A stretch of DNA of 64,000 bases from Paenibacillus glycinis (GCF_009909185.1 NZ_JAAAMV010000020.1:182100-246099); one strand, 5' to 3'. Counted from the first letter of the stretch, positions 17,435-27,152 are shown. Numbers and translations are program-made. The notes: generated from the sequence alone by a model not told the origin.

Positions 17435-18052
17435 ATGAAAAGAGGATTGTTGATTGTATTGTCCGGTCCTTCCGGCGTAGGCAAGGGAACGGTCTGTTCC
17501 GAGCTTCGGCATAAGCAGAACGATTTGGTTTATTCCGTATCGGCCACGACGCGCGCTCCTCGCCAAGGGGAAATCGACGGCATCAATTATTTTTTCAAGA
17601 GCAAGGAACAGTTTCAGGACATGATCGCGCGCGACGCGCTTCTGGAGTACGCGGAGTACGTCGGGAATTATTACGGAACGCCGCGCGATTTCGTCGAGCG
17701 TACGCTCGCTTCGGGCAAGGACATCATTCTTGAGATCGAAGTGCAGGGCGCGCTCAAAGTAAAAGAAAAATTCCCTCAAGGCGTGTTTATCTTCTTGGTA
17801 CCGCCGTCTCTTGACGTGCTCAAACAGCGGATTACGGGCCGCGGTACGGAGAATGCCGATATTATCGACCACCGGATGAACGTGGCGGTGGAAGAGATGA
17901 ATTTGATTCATTATTACGATTATGCCGTCGTGAACGATCAGATCGATGCCGCATGCCACCGCATTCAAAGCATCATCGTCGCGGAACATTGCCGCAGAGA
18001 GCGATTTATCGAAGAACTCGAAGAAGTGAAGGAAGCTTCCGAGAAAGCATGA
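17435..18052 (+). CDS. gmk: Guanylate kinase
   Basis: 205-residue cytosolic kinase that phosphorylates GMP to GDP with ATP. The P-loop is [13 protein letters not shown] at residues 8-20; the GMP-binding region follows with [19 protein letters not shown] and [13 protein letters not shown]; the lid and C-terminal helix ([14 protein letters not shown]) are normal. GGGGAG lies just upstream of ATG 17435. The order remA-gmk-rpoZ is the standard Bacillota arrangement, and rpoZ starts 17 bp after the stop. Confidence 0.96.
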   Translation: MKRGLLIVLSGPSGVGKGTVCSELRHKQNDLVYSVSATTRAPRQGEIDGINYFFKSKEQFQDMIARDALLEYAEYVGNYYGTPRDFVERTLASGKDIILEIEVQGALKVKEKFPQGVFIFLVPPSLDVLKQRITGRGTENADIIDHRMNVAVEEMNLIHYYDYAVVNDQIDAACHRIQSIIVAEHCRRERFIEELEEVKEASEKA

Positions 18053-18068
18053 GTGGGGTGAAGGAACG

Positions 18069-18281
18069 TTGTTGTATCCATCGATCGATGAAATGATGAA
18101 GAAAGTGGACAGCAAGTATTCGCTTGTCGTCGCGGCCTCGCGTCGTGCGCGCAAACTTCGTGACGGAGGCAAGAGCGAGATTCGCAATCCGAAGTCGCAC
18201 AAATACGTCGGCATTGCGCTGGAGGAGATCTACCAGGATATCCTGGTGGTCGAGAGCACGCTGAACAAGAAAGACGAATGA
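18069..18281 (+). CDS. rpoZ: RNA polymerase omega subunit
   Basis: 70-residue omega subunit, which helps assemble and stabilise RNA polymerase through the beta-prime subunit. It starts LYPSIDEMMKKVDSKYSLVV with the conserved ARRARKL-like segment (ASRRARKL). A TTG codon at 18069 is used, preceded by GGTGAAGGA; no ATG is available at this point. A strong terminator follows, closing the remA-gmk-rpoZ unit. Length and sequence are normal for Bacillota. Confidence 0.94.
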   Translation: MLYPSIDEMMKKVDSKYSLVVAASRRARKLRDGGKSEIRNPKSHKYVGIALEEIYQDILVVESTLNKKDE

Positions 18282-18288
18282 AGGACTG

Positions 18289-18318
18289 AATAACAACCCT
18301 CGCGGTTGTTATTTTTTT
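18289..18318 (+). terminator. Terminator after rpoZ
   Basis: 10-bp stem AATAACAACC (18289-18298) / GGTTGTTATT (18304-18313), 5-nt loop, T-tract. Confidence 0.88.
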
Positions 18319-18415
18319 AATCCCAGACAGATTTGGCGCTGAGCGGCGGGCGGTATTCATCCGACCGGAAGGTCGGGCGCGCGACGCAAACATGAGATTG
18401 AGAGGAGAGACGGCC

Positions 18416-19636
18416 ATGCTTCAAGGCAAAACGATTCTGCTTGGGATTTCCGGCGGCATAGCGGCTTATAAGGCGGCGACGATCTGCAGCAGGCTTACGC
18501 AGGCGGGCGCGAAGGTGCGCGTCATCATGACGGAATCGGCGACCAAGTTCATCGCGCCGATAACGCTTCAGGTTTTATCGCGGCATTCCGTCTATCTCGA
18601 CACGTTCGACGAATTCGATCCGTCGGTCGTGGCGCACATCGACGCGGCGGACAGCGCGGATCTGGTCCTGGTCGCTCCGGCGACGGCGAACATCCTGGGC
18701 AAGATGGCAAACGGGCTCGCGGACGATTTTCTGAGCACGACCCTGTTGGCGGCGACGGCTCAAGTGATCGTGGCGCCGGCAATGAACGTGCATATGTACG
18801 CGCATCCCGCCGTGGAACGGAACATGCGCCTGCTCGCGGAGCGCGGCGTTCGTTTCGTGGAACCGGGAACGGGGCTGCTCGCCTGCGGGTATGTCGGCAA
18901 AGGCCGTTTGGCGGAGCCGGAAGAGATCGTGTTTGCCGTGGAGCAGTGGTTCGCGTCGCGGACGGAACTCGCGGGCAAGCGCGTGCTCGTGACGGCCGGC
19001 GGTACCGTCGAGCGCCTTGATCCCGTCCGGTACTTGACCAACGATTCATCCGGCAAAATGGGCTTTGCCCTGGCGGAAGCCGCGGCGAACCGCGGCGCGG
19101 ACGTGACCTTGATCGCGGCCAGGACCACGGCGCCGCCGATCGAAGGCGTCAAGCTCGTGCGCGTGGAATCGGCGGAACAGATGCTGGAAGCGGTGCTGGA
19201 GCGCTACGATTCCGCCGATCTGGTCATCAAGGCGGCAGCCGTCGCCGACTACCAGCCGGTCGCGCAGGCAGCCGCCAAGATCAAGAAAAGCGACGAGCGG
19301 CTCGTCATCGAGCTTGAACGGACGACGGATATCCTGAAGACGCTCGGCGAGCGCAAGACGCATCAATTTCTCGTCGGCTTTGCCGCGGAGACGGAACAGC
19401 TGGCGCAGTACGCCATGGACAAGCTCGCCAGGAAAAACTGCGACCTCGTCGTCGCGAACGACGTGTCCCGGGACGGTGCGGGCTTCAACGGCGACACGAA
19501 CGTCGTGGAGGTGTTCGGCGAAGAAGGCTTGATCGAGTCGCTGCCCATGCTGCATAAGCGGGAAGTGGCGGAGCGCCTGCTTTCGCGGATCGTGCTGCGG
19601 ATGCGGGAAAAAGCGGCCAAGGAGGCCGCGGAATGA
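18416..19636 (+). CDS. coaBC: Phosphopantothenoylcysteine decarboxylase / phosphopantothenate-cysteine ligase
   Basis: 406-residue bifunctional coenzyme A biosynthesis enzyme. The N-terminal flavoprotein CoaC domain has GISGGIAAYKAA near residue 10 and the substrate motif APAMNVHMYAHPAV near 125. The C-terminal CoaB ligase domain starts near residue 185 with VLVTAGGTVERLDPVRYLTN and has KIKKSDERLVIELERT near 290. ATG 18416 follows GAGGAGAG by about 7 bases; the in-frame ATG 18392 has a weaker context. Its stop overlaps the priA start (ATGA), so the two are translationally coupled. Confidence 0.95.
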   Translation: MLQGKTILLGISGGIAAYKAATICSRLTQAGAKVRVIMTESATKFIAPITLQVLSRHSVYLDTFDEFDPSVVAHIDAADSADLVLVAPATANILGKMANGLADDFLSTTLLAATAQVIVAPAMNVHMYAHPAVERNMRLLAERGVRFVEPGTGLLACGYVGKGRLAEPEEIVFAVEQWFASRTELAGKRVLVTAGGTVERLDPVRYLTNDSSGKMGFALAEAAANRGADVTLIAARTTAPPIEGVKLVRVESAEQMLEAVLERYDSADLVIKAAAVADYQPVAQAAAKIKKSDERLVIELERTTDILKTLGERKTHQFLVGFAAETEQLAQYAMDKLARKNCDLVVANDVSRDGAGFNGDTNVVEVFGEEGLIESLPMLHKREVAERLLSRIVLRMREKAAKEAAE

Positions 19637-22161
19637 TCGCCAGAGTCATCGTGGACGTACCGAGCCGCGCGACGGATCGGCCGTTCGATTATGGCATCCC
19701 GGATGCCATGAGCGGCTGGGTGGAGGTCGGCAGCCGCGTCGGCGTGCCGTTCGCCGGGCGCGTCCTGCAAGGGTTCGTCATCGCGATCGTGCCGTTCGCG
19801 GAAGTGGACAGCAAGAAGCTGAAGCCGATCGCCGAGCTGCTGGATCATCTGCCGCCGCTGTCGCCCGATCTCGTGGAGCTGGCGCAGTGGATCAGCGATA
19901 AATACTGCTGCGCTTTAACGACGGCGCTGCAGGCGATGATTCCGTCGGCCTTGAAAGGCAAGGCGGATTCCGTCGTGACGCTGGCCGAAGAAGCCGAAGC
20001 AAGCGACGGCAGATTGATCGAAGTCGCGGATGAGCCTTGGCTGCATTACGTCCGCCAAAGCGGCGGCGAGGTTCGTTTGGCCCTGCTGCAGGAGCGTTTT
20101 CCTGGTGCCGCGGCGAGCATCAAGGCGGCGATTCAGCGCGGCACGCTGGAGGAACGGGTATCGATCCGAGACCGGCTGGCGGTCCGCAAGGTGTTGACGG
20201 TGTTCCCTCCGGAGAATCCGGCGGAAGCCGAGGCGTCGATTGCGGCTGCATCATCTAGGGCGGCGAAGCAGCAGGAAGTGGCGCGCTATATGCTCGAGCA
20301 TCGTGAGCCGATTCCGCTTGCCGCGCTGGCGCAAGCGCTGTCGATGACGACGGGGACGATCCGCGGGGCCGAAGAAAAGGGCTGGATCTTGATCCGCGAA
20401 ACGGTGCAGCAGCGCGATCCGTATGCGGGACGCGGCTTTCGGCGGACGGAGCCGCTCAGCCTGACGGAGGGGCAGCAGGCCGTGTACGACGAACTGGCGG
20501 AGGCGCTCGATAACGAATCGTCGCGGGTCTTCCTGCTTCATGGCGTTACGGGCAGCGGCAAAACGGAAGTATACCTGCAGGCCATCGAACGCTGCTTGAA
20601 GGATGAACGCCAAGCGATCGTGCTCGTGCCGGAAATCGCCCTGACGCCGCAGATGGTGGAACGGTTCAAGGGCCGGTTCGGCGATTCCGTCGCCGTCATG
20701 CACAGCCGGCTGTCGAGCGGCGAGCGTTACGACGAATGGCGCAAGATCCGCGAAGGGCGCGCGCAAGTCACGGTCGGCGCGAGGTCGGCCGTATTTGCTC
20801 CGTTCAAACGGATCGGCCTTATCATCATCGACGAGGAGCACGAATCGTCGTACAAGCAAGAAGAGAGTCCCAAGTACCACGCGCGGGACGTGGCCGTCTG
20901 GCGGGCGAGGCAGCATAACGCGCTCGTCGTGCTGGGCTCGGCGACTCCGTCGCTGGAATCGTTCGTGGCGGCTTCCGCTTCGCGGGGCCAAGAGGCGGAC
21001 GGCAACGCGTCCCCGTCGGTCAAGCGCGGCGCGACGCTGCTGCCCATGCCGGACCGGGTCGGAGGCAGACCGCTGCCGAAGGTCCATCTGATCGACATGC
21101 GGGATGAACTGAAGGGCGGCAACCGGTCGATGTTCAGCCGGCAGCTGCACGAAGCGCTGCTGCTGCGGCTCGAACGGGGCGAGCAATCCGTGCTGCTGCT
21201 GAACCGCAGGGGATATTCCACGTTCGTGATGTGCCGCTCCTGCGGCTATACCGCGCAATGTCCGCACTGCGACATCTCGCTCACCTACCATCAGAAATCG
21301 AAAGCCCTTCGCTGCCATTACTGCGGACATGCCGAGCAAGCGCCGGAAGTGTGCCCCTCCTGCGAGAGCGAGCATATCCGGTTCTTCGGAACCGGCACGC
21401 AGCGGGTCGAAGAGGAACTCGCCAAGCTGTTTCCGGGCATCCGCGTCATTCGCATGGACGTGGACACGACGACGGAGAAGGGCTCGCACGAGAAGTGGCT
21501 GACGCAGTTCGGCAACCGCGAAGCGGACGTGCTGCTCGGCACGCAGATGGTCGCCAAAGGGCTCGATTTTCCATATGTTACGTTAGTGGGCGTCATTGCC
21601 GCGGATACGTCCCTGCATCTGCCCGACTTTCGCGCGGCGGAGAAGACGTTCCAGCTGCTGACGCAGGTCGCGGGCCGCGCGGGAAGGCACGAGCTGCCGG
21701 GCGAAGTCGTCGTGCAGACGTACAATCCCGAGCACTATGCCATCGTGAGCTCGCAGCATCACGATTATTCGTCCTTCGTGCAGGAGGAGCTGAAGCACCG
21801 CCGGTTTATGGCGTATCCGCCGTTTTGCAGGCTGATTCTCGTGACCCTCTCGCATGAGCAGTTGGCCTTGCTGATCTCGGAGGGGGAGAAGCTCGCTTCG
21901 ACGCTTCGCGATCTCGCGCGGGCGGCCGGGGTGAAGAGCTCCGACGACGGGGACGGCAGCCGGTTTATCGACATTTTAGGGCCCGTCGCCTCGCCGATCC
22001 CGCGGATGAAAGATCGCTATCGTTTTCAATGTATGATAAAATATCGGGGAAATGTCGGCGCTTCGGACCTGTTGAAACAAGCGATTTCGCTGCTTTCCGG
22101 GACGAACGGGCAGCCGCCCGTCACGATGAGCGTGGACGTCGATCCGCAAGTGATATTATAA
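19633..22161 (+). CDS. priA: Primosomal replication restart helicase PriA
   Basis: 842-residue 3'-5' helicase that recognises stalled forks and reloads the replisome. The N-terminal 3'BD domain (ARVIVDVPSRATDRPFDYGIP) precedes a winged-helix region and the helicase core with Walker A GVTGSGKTEVYL near residue 310, DEEH near 400 and GSATPSLESF. Eight zinc-binding cysteines follow (MCRSCGYTAQCPHCD...CHYCGH...CPSCES) near residues 535-580. Motifs V and VI (GTQMVAKGLDFPYV, QVAGRAGR) are intact. The ATG overlaps the coaBC stop. Confidence 0.96.
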   Translation: MIARVIVDVPSRATDRPFDYGIPDAMSGWVEVGSRVGVPFAGRVLQGFVIAIVPFAEVDSKKLKPIAELLDHLPPLSPDLVELAQWISDKYCCALTTALQAMIPSALKGKADSVVTLAEEAEASDGRLIEVADEPWLHYVRQSGGEVRLALLQERFPGAAASIKAAIQRGTLEERVSIRDRLAVRKVLTVFPPENPAEAEASIAAASSRAAKQQEVARYMLEHREPIPLAALAQALSMTTGTIRGAEEKGWILIRETVQQRDPYAGRGFRRTEPLSLTEGQQAVYDELAEALDNESSRVFLLHGVTGSGKTEVYLQAIERCLKDERQAIVLVPEIALTPQMVERFKGRFGDSVAVMHSRLSSGERYDEWRKIREGRAQVTVGARSAVFAPFKRIGLIIIDEEHESSYKQEESPKYHARDVAVWRARQHNALVVLGSATPSLESFVAASASRGQEADGNASPSVKRGATLLPMPDRVGGRPLPKVHLIDMRDELKGGNRSMFSRQLHEALLLRLERGEQSVLLLNRRGYSTFVMCRSCGYTAQCPHCDISLTYHQKSKALRCHYCGHAEQAPEVCPSCESEHIRFFGTGTQRVEEELAKLFPGIRVIRMDVDTTTEKGSHEKWLTQFGNREADVLLGTQMVAKGLDFPYVTLVGVIAADTSLHLPDFRAAEKTFQLLTQVAGRAGRHELPGEVVVQTYNPEHYAIVSSQHHDYSSFVQEELKHRRFMAYPPFCRLILVTLSHEQLALLISEGEKLASTLRDLARAAGVKSSDDGDGSRFIDILGPVASPIPRMKDRYRFQCMIKYRGNVGASDLLKQAISLLSGTNGQPPVTMSVDVDPQVIL

Positions 22162-22203
22162 CGTATACCCATAGAGCTGGTATAAACTGGGAGGTTTCTT
22201 TTT

Positions 22204-22689
22204 ATGGCAATTCGATTAATCGTGCAGGATCCGGATCCGGTGCTTCGGGAGCGGGCGATCGAAGTGACGAAATTCAATGCCAATTTGCATAAATTGCTGA
22301 ACGATATGGCGGAAACGATGTACGATGCCGACGGCGTCGGCTTGGCCGCGCCGCAGGTCGGCATTTCCAAGCGCGTGATCGTGGTCGACGTGGGGGATGA
22401 TCGCGGATTGATCGAAATGGTCAATCCCGAGATCGTGGAAGCGTCGGGCGAGCAGCTCGGACCGGAAGGCTGCCTGAGCATCGCCAAATTGAACGGCGAC
22501 GTTCGCCGCGCGCTGCATATCAAGGTCAAAGGCTTTGACCGCAACGGCGCGCCGATCGAGCTGGAAGCGAGCGAATTTCTGGCCCGCGCGTTTCAGCATG
22601 AAATCGACCATTTGAACGGGGTGCTGTTTACGGATATCGCGGAATCGATCTACGACATCAGCAATCGCCCGCGCCAGGACGGTGAGTGA
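22204..22689 (+). CDS. def: Peptide deformylase
   Basis: 161-residue metallohydrolase that removes the formyl group from nascent N-terminal methionine. The three signature motifs are intact: GVGLAAPQ near residue 44, EGCLS (metal-ligand Cys) near 91, and QHEIDH with two metal-ligand histidines near 133. The ATG at 22204 follows GGGAGGTT. fmt overlaps its end, the usual def-fmt pairing of deformylation and formylation. Length fits the type 1 deformylases. Confidence 0.95.
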   Translation: MAIRLIVQDPDPVLRERAIEVTKFNANLHKLLNDMAETMYDADGVGLAAPQVGISKRVIVVDVGDDRGLIEMVNPEIVEASGEQLGPEGCLSIAKLNGDVRRALHIKVKGFDRNGAPIELEASEFLARAFQHEIDHLNGVLFTDIAESIYDISNRPRQDGE

Positions 22690-22693
22690 GTCG

Positions 22694-23641
22694 ATGCGCA
22701 TCGTATTCATGGGCACGCCGGAATTCGCCGTGCCATCCCTGGAAGCGATCCTGGAAGCTGGGCATACGGTCGAGTTGGTCGTCACCCAGCCTGACCGTCC
22801 GAAAGGCCGAAAAAAAACGTTGACGCCGCCTCCGGTCAAGGAAGCGGCGCTTCTTCGCGGCCTCGAGACCGCGCAGCCGGAGCGGCTTCGCAAATCCGAA
22901 ACGGTCGACCGCATTGCCGCGTTGAAGCCGGATCTCATCGTCACCGCGGCGTACGGGCAGATTTTGCCCAAGGCCGTGCTCGACGTGCCGCGGCTCGGCT
23001 GCATCAACGTGCACGGCTCGTTGCTGCCGCGCTATCGGGGCGGGGCGCCGATCCAGCGCGCCATCATGAACGGCGAGACGAAGACCGGCGTCACCATCAT
23101 GTATATGGCCGAAGGCCTCGATACCGGCGACATGATCAGCGTGGTGGAAGTGCCGATTGCCGATGACGATACGTCGGGGACCTTGTTCGCGAAGCTGACC
23201 GTCGCCGGCGCGAAGCTGCTGGCCGAGACGCTGCCCGCCATCGAAGCGGGGATCGCGACGGCAACGCCGCAAAATCATGACGAGGCGACGTACGCGCCGA
23301 ATTTGACCCGCGACGACGAACGCATCGACTGGGGCCGCACGGCCCGCGGCATCTACGATCAAGTGCGCGGCCTGTCGCCGATGGCGGGCGGGTTCACGCT
23401 GTGGAACGGCGAACCGTTCAAAGTATGGGGCTGTTCGCCGATCCAGCGCGGCGCTTCGGCGGACGAGCCGGGAACGGTGCTCGATGCGTCCGACGACGGC
23501 ATCGTCGTGCAGACCGGCGAAGGCGCGCTGCTGCTGACGGTCATTCAGCCGGCGGGCAAGAAGGCGATGGGCGCAGCCGAATGGCTGAAAGGCGCGCGGC
23601 TGACGCCGGGCGCGAGCTTCGGCGGCGGAGGGGAAGCGTGA
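22694..23641 (+). CDS. fmt: Methionyl-tRNA formyltransferase
   Basis: 315-residue enzyme formylating initiator Met-tRNA with 10-formyl-tetrahydrofolate. It has the typical start MRIVFMGTPEFAVPSL, the tRNA-binding loop rich in basic residues (RPKGRKKTLTPPPVK), the catalytic region INVHGSLLPRYRGGAPIQ near residue 107 and the DTGDM loop near 143. ATG 22694 is chosen over an in-frame GTG at 22682 because homologues begin MRIVFMGTP. It overlaps rsmB (GTGA). The C-terminal OB-like domain is complete. Confidence 0.95.
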   Translation: MRIVFMGTPEFAVPSLEAILEAGHTVELVVTQPDRPKGRKKTLTPPPVKEAALLRGLETAQPERLRKSETVDRIAALKPDLIVTAAYGQILPKAVLDVPRLGCINVHGSLLPRYRGGAPIQRAIMNGETKTGVTIMYMAEGLDTGDMISVVEVPIADDDTSGTLFAKLTVAGAKLLAETLPAIEAGIATATPQNHDEATYAPNLTRDDERIDWGRTARGIYDQVRGLSPMAGGFTLWNGEPFKVWGCSPIQRGASADEPGTVLDASDDGIVVQTGEGALLLTVIQPAGKKAMGAAEWLKGARLTPGASFGGGGEA

Positions 23642-25191
23642 GCGTCGGCGGTGGCAAAGGGCCATCGGCGAACGGACAAGCCTCCGGCGCGAAGCAATCG
23701 GCTCCCGGAGGCGGCAAGCGGCCGGGAAAGGCGCCGACGAAGCCCGGACAAACGGGCAAGCGGCATGGATTCAGGGCCGGAGCCGCGTCCAAACCGGCGC
23801 CGAAGCCCAAGCCGGAGCCAAGGCGCAAGACGGCTCGTGAAGTCGCCCTCGACACGCTCGTGCGCGTCATGGAAGCGGGCGCGTACAGCAATTTGCAGCT
23901 GAACCGCGCGCTGCAGGACGCGGGGCTCTCCAAGGCGGATGCCGGGCTTGCGACCGAGCTGGTGTACGGGACGATCCAACACCAGCGCCTGCTCGACGAC
24001 CGGCTGAACGCGCTGATCACGAAAGGATTCGCCAAATTAACGCCTTGGGTGCTGGCGCTGCTTCGCATGAGCGCTTACCAACTGCTGCTGCTCGACCGGA
24101 TCCCGCCGCACGCGGCCGTCAACGAGGCCGTCGTCATCGCGAAGCGGCGCGGACACAGCGGCATCTCCGGCATGGTCAACGGCGTGCTTCGCAATATGGA
24201 GCGCAGCTTGGACGAGCTCAGGCAGCCGATCGAGCTCGCGGATCCGGTGCGGAGAATCGGCATCGCGCATTCGTATCCCGATTGGCTGGTGAGGCGCTGG
24301 ATCGACGGCTACGGCGAAGAAATCGCCGAACGAATTTGCGCCTCCGGCAACGAACGGCCTCATGCCAGCCTTCGAATCAACCCGCTGAAGCTGTCGCGCG
24401 AGAAAGCGCTGGAGCTGCTCGCCGCAAGCGGTTTTGAAGCGGAGCCGTCCGAGCTTGCGGCGGAAGGCGTCGTCGTCAGCGGCGGCGGCAACCTTGCTCA
24501 ATCCGATGGATATCGCGACGGCTGGTGGACCTTGCAGGACGAAAGCTCGATGCTCGTGGCGGACGCGTGCGCGCCGGAGGCCGGCATGAACGTGCTGGAT
24601 TGCTGCGCCGCGCCCGGCGGCAAGGCGACGCAGCTCGCCGAGCTGATGGAAGACCGGGGGCAGGTCGTCGCCAACGACATCCATCCCCACAAGCAGCAGT
24701 TAATTGACGAACATGCCGCCCGCCTGGGGCTGAGTTCGGTGCTTACCGTCGTCGGCGACGCGGGCAAACTGACGGAACGTTTCGCGCCCGGAAGCTTCGA
24801 TCTCGTGCTGCTGGACGCGCCATGCTCCGGCTTCGGCGTCATACGGCGCAAGCCGGAGATCAAGTGGACGAAGTCGGAGGCGGACGTCGCCGCGATCGCT
24901 TCCCTGCAGGCGGAGCTGCTGGACGAGGCCGCCAAGCTCGTGCGTCCCGGGGGAACGCTCGTCTACAGCACCTGCACGATCGAACAGGAAGAAAACGAGA
25001 AGCAGGTACTGAAATTCTTGTCTCGCCACGAATCCTATGAGCTGGATGCCGAATGGCCCGCGCGCGTGCTTCACCCGTTGCGGACGAACGGAATCATCGG
25101 GGACGAATTCGAAGGCATGGTTCAATTGCTTCCGCAGCATTTCGGCAGCGACGGCTTTTTCATCGCCCGTCTCAAACGGCTGGCGACGTAA
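23638..25191 (+). CDS. rsmB: 16S rRNA m5C967 methyltransferase RsmB
   Basis: 517-residue SAM-dependent methyltransferase for 16S rRNA cytosine 967. GTG 23638 overlaps the fmt stop and follows GGAGGGG. Residues 1 to about 58 are an unusual Gly/Pro/Lys-rich, strongly basic low-complexity extension; the conserved protein begins at RRKTAREVALDTLVRV. A NusB-like RNA-binding domain (about 60-195) is followed by the methyltransferase with VLDCCAAPGGKATQLAE, LLDAPCSGFGVIRRKPEIKW (motif IV Cys) and YSTCTIEQEENE (catalytic Cys). Without the extension the length is close to the usual 440-450. Confidence 0.93.
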   Translation: MSVGGGKGPSANGQASGAKQSAPGGGKRPGKAPTKPGQTGKRHGFRAGAASKPAPKPKPEPRRKTAREVALDTLVRVMEAGAYSNLQLNRALQDAGLSKADAGLATELVYGTIQHQRLLDDRLNALITKGFAKLTPWVLALLRMSAYQLLLLDRIPPHAAVNEAVVIAKRRGHSGISGMVNGVLRNMERSLDELRQPIELADPVRRIGIAHSYPDWLVRRWIDGYGEEIAERICASGNERPHASLRINPLKLSREKALELLAASGFEAEPSELAAEGVVVSGGGNLAQSDGYRDGWWTLQDESSMLVADACAPEAGMNVLDCCAAPGGKATQLAELMEDRGQVVANDIHPHKQQLIDEHAARLGLSSVLTVVGDAGKLTERFAPGSFDLVLLDAPCSGFGVIRRKPEIKWTKSEADVAAIASLQAELLDEAAKLVRPGGTLVYSTCTIEQEENEKQVLKFLSRHESYELDAEWPARVLHPLRTNGIIGDEFEGMVQLLPQHFGSDGFFIARLKRLAT

Positions 25192-25220
25192 TGCCGCGAA
25201 CGGACTGCCCGCAGGAAGCC

Positions 25221-25263
25221 CAAACGCCCGTAGCGGCCGAAAGTGGCCTGCTATGGGCGTTTG
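25221..25263 (+). repeat. Long stable hairpin upstream of rlmN
   Basis: About 18 bp of stem: CAAACGCCCGTAGC... at 25221 pairs with ...GCTATGGGCGTTTG ending 25263, with a 6-nt loop, one bulged T and two G-T pairs. No T-tract follows. It may end the rsmB transcript or regulate rlmN. Confidence 0.6.
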
Positions 25264-25272
25264 TGGTAAAAT
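25264..25272 (+). promoter_or_regulatory. Possible extended -10 of an rlmN promoter
   Basis: TGG followed by TAAAAT just after the long hairpin forms an extended -10 element; the -35 is poor. rlmN starts about 66 bp downstream. Confidence 0.35.
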
Positions 25273-25338
25273 AAACGGTGGCGGTTCGCCTACAAGGACC
25301 CCATGAAAACATTTTCCAGAGAAACAGGTGTTTAACCG

Positions 25339-26385
25339 ATGAAACCGTTCATCTACGACTATACGCTGGAGCAGCTGCAAGATTGGATGAAAGAGAACGG
25401 CGAGTCCGCATTCCGCGGCACGCAGCTGTTCGAATGGCTCTACGTGAAGCGCGTCAACAGCTTCGAAGACATGAGCAACCTTTCCAAGGCGCTTCGGGAA
25501 AAACTGCACGACCATTTTCAATTCGTCACGCTCAGCGAGATCACCCGGTTCGAATCCAAGGACGGCACGGTGAAGTTTCTGTTCGGCCTGCACGACAACC
25601 ATGCGATCGAGACGGTCATCATGCGCCACAGCTACGGCAACAGCATCTGCGTGACCACGCAGGTCGGCTGCCGCATCGGCTGCACGTTCTGCGCCTCGAC
25701 CCTGGGCGGGTTGAAGCGCAATCTGACCGCCGGCGAGATCGTGGCCCAGGTCGTCGTCGCCCAGCAAATGCTCGATGCGACGGAAGAGCGCGTCTCCAGC
25801 ATCGTCATCATGGGCTCCGGCGAGCCGTTCGAGAACTACGACGCCACGATGACGTTCCTTCGCAACATGATCCATGAGAAGGGCCTCAACATCGGCCAAC
25901 GTCACATCACGGTGTCCACGAGCGGCATCGTGCCGAGCATGTACAAGTTCGCGGAAGAGAACACGCAGATCAATCTGGCGATCTCGATCCATGCGCCCAA
26001 CGACAAGCTTCGCTCCAAGCTGATGCCGGTCAACCGCCGCTTCCCGTTCGAGGAAGTGATGGAGGCTTGCCGGAATTACATCGCGAAGACGGGACGCCGG
26101 ATTACGTTCGAATACGCCTTGATCGGCGGCGTGAACGACCAGAACGAGCACGCGGAAGAGCTGGCGCAGGTACTGAAAGGGATGCTGTGCCACGTCAACC
26201 TGATTCCGGTCAACCATGTGCCGGAGCGGGATTACGTGCGTACGCCGCGCGAGCAAATTTTCGAGTTCCATCGCATACTGGAGAAAAACAAAATCAATGC
26301 CACCATCCGCAGAGAACAGGGTCACGACATCGCAGCGGCTTGCGGACAACTACGCGCTAAACATATGGAGTCTACGGCGGGGTGA
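25339..26385 (+). CDS. rlmN: 23S rRNA/tRNA adenine-C2 methyltransferase RlmN
   Basis: 348-residue radical-SAM enzyme that methylates C2 of A2503 in 23S rRNA and A37 in some tRNAs. The iron-sulphur motif [11 protein letters not shown] (CX3CX2C) is near residue 115, the SAM segment reads [12 protein letters not shown], and the methyl-carrying cysteine is in AAACGQL near residue 336. AAACAGGTG precedes the ATG. It sits between rsmB and prpC, the standard Bacillota order. The usual GMGEP motif reads GSGEP, which is tolerated in homologues. Confidence 0.93.
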   Translation: MKPFIYDYTLEQLQDWMKENGESAFRGTQLFEWLYVKRVNSFEDMSNLSKALREKLHDHFQFVTLSEITRFESKDGTVKFLFGLHDNHAIETVIMRHSYGNSICVTTQVGCRIGCTFCASTLGGLKRNLTAGEIVAQVVVAQQMLDATEERVSSIVIMGSGEPFENYDATMTFLRNMIHEKGLNIGQRHITVSTSGIVPSMYKFAEENTQINLAISIHAPNDKLRSKLMPVNRRFPFEEVMEACRNYIAKTGRRITFEYALIGGVNDQNEHAEELAQVLKGMLCHVNLIPVNHVPERDYVRTPREQIFEFHRILEKNKINATIRREQGHDIAAACGQLRAKHMESTAG

Positions 26386-26391
26386 TGAGTC

Positions 26392-27147
26392 TTGAAAATG
26401 GCTTTGCGGAGTGACATCGGAAGAATTCGACTCGTAAATGAAGACCGGGGCTGGTCCGAGGAACTGGAACCCGGTCTTGTCGTTGCCATCGTGGCCGACG
26501 GCATGGGCGGCCACCAGGCTGGCGACGTGGCAAGCAAGCTTGCCGTCGATACGTTTCGCGAAGCGTTGCAGGGCACGACGAAGGCCCTTACGCTGGAAGA
26601 GCGCAGGACGCTGATCAGTCAAGCGATTCTGCAGGCCAATGAAGTCGTGTTCGACACGGCATCCAATAACGAGCAGTACCATAATATGGGCACGACGGTC
26701 GTGGCGGCGCTGCTGACCGAGGACAACGGCGTCATCGGCCATATCGGGGACAGCCGCGCCTATCAATGGCGGGACGGCAGCTTGACGCAGTTGACGGAAG
26801 ACCATACGCTCGTGAACGAACTGGTCAAATCCGGCCAAATCACGCCGGAGGAAGCCGAGCGGCACCCGCGCCGCAACGTCCTGACGCGGGCGTTGGGCAC
26901 GGACGAGCAAGTGGAGGTCGACATCAGGGGCATTTCCTGGATGAAGGACGACTTGCTGCTGATTTGCAGCGACGGTCTTTCCAGCATGATCAGCGCGGCC
27001 GCGATCGTCGAGACGCTGCAGCAAAGCGAGCTGGATTTGGACCAGAAGGCGGACAGGCTCGTTCAACTCGCGCTGCAGGCCGGCGGGGACGACAATATTA
27101 CCGTCGTGCTGCTGCATCATGCCGAAGACACAGAGCTTGAGAGGTGA
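26392..27147 (+). CDS. prpC: PP2C-type Ser/Thr phosphatase PrpC
   Basis: 251-residue Mn/Mg-dependent protein phosphatase that reverses PrkC phosphorylation. Metal-binding motifs are RLVNEDRG near residue 14, VADGMGGHQAGDVAS near 35-48, HIGDSRAYQWRDG near 119 and GGDDNITVVLL near 231. TTG 26392 lies 5 bases after GGGGTGAT (26379-26386), the optimal distance; the in-frame ATG at 26398 is 11 away. The ribosome site overlaps the rlmN stop. prkC begins within 6 bp of the stop, so phosphatase and kinase are coexpressed. Confidence 0.93.
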   Translation: MKMALRSDIGRIRLVNEDRGWSEELEPGLVVAIVADGMGGHQAGDVASKLAVDTFREALQGTTKALTLEERRTLISQAILQANEVVFDTASNNEQYHNMGTTVVAALLTEDNGVIGHIGDSRAYQWRDGSLTQLTEDHTLVNELVKSGQITPEEAERHPRRNVLTRALGTDEQVEVDIRGISWMKDDLLLICSDGLSSMISAAAIVETLQQSELDLDQKADRLVQLALQAGGDDNITVVLLHHAEDTELER

Positions 27148-27152
27148 TCGAC

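Noticed and set aside
25221..25263. Classical terminator after rsmB
   Set aside because: The stem is strong, but no T-tract follows it on the plus strand, so it is listed as a hairpin of unknown role.
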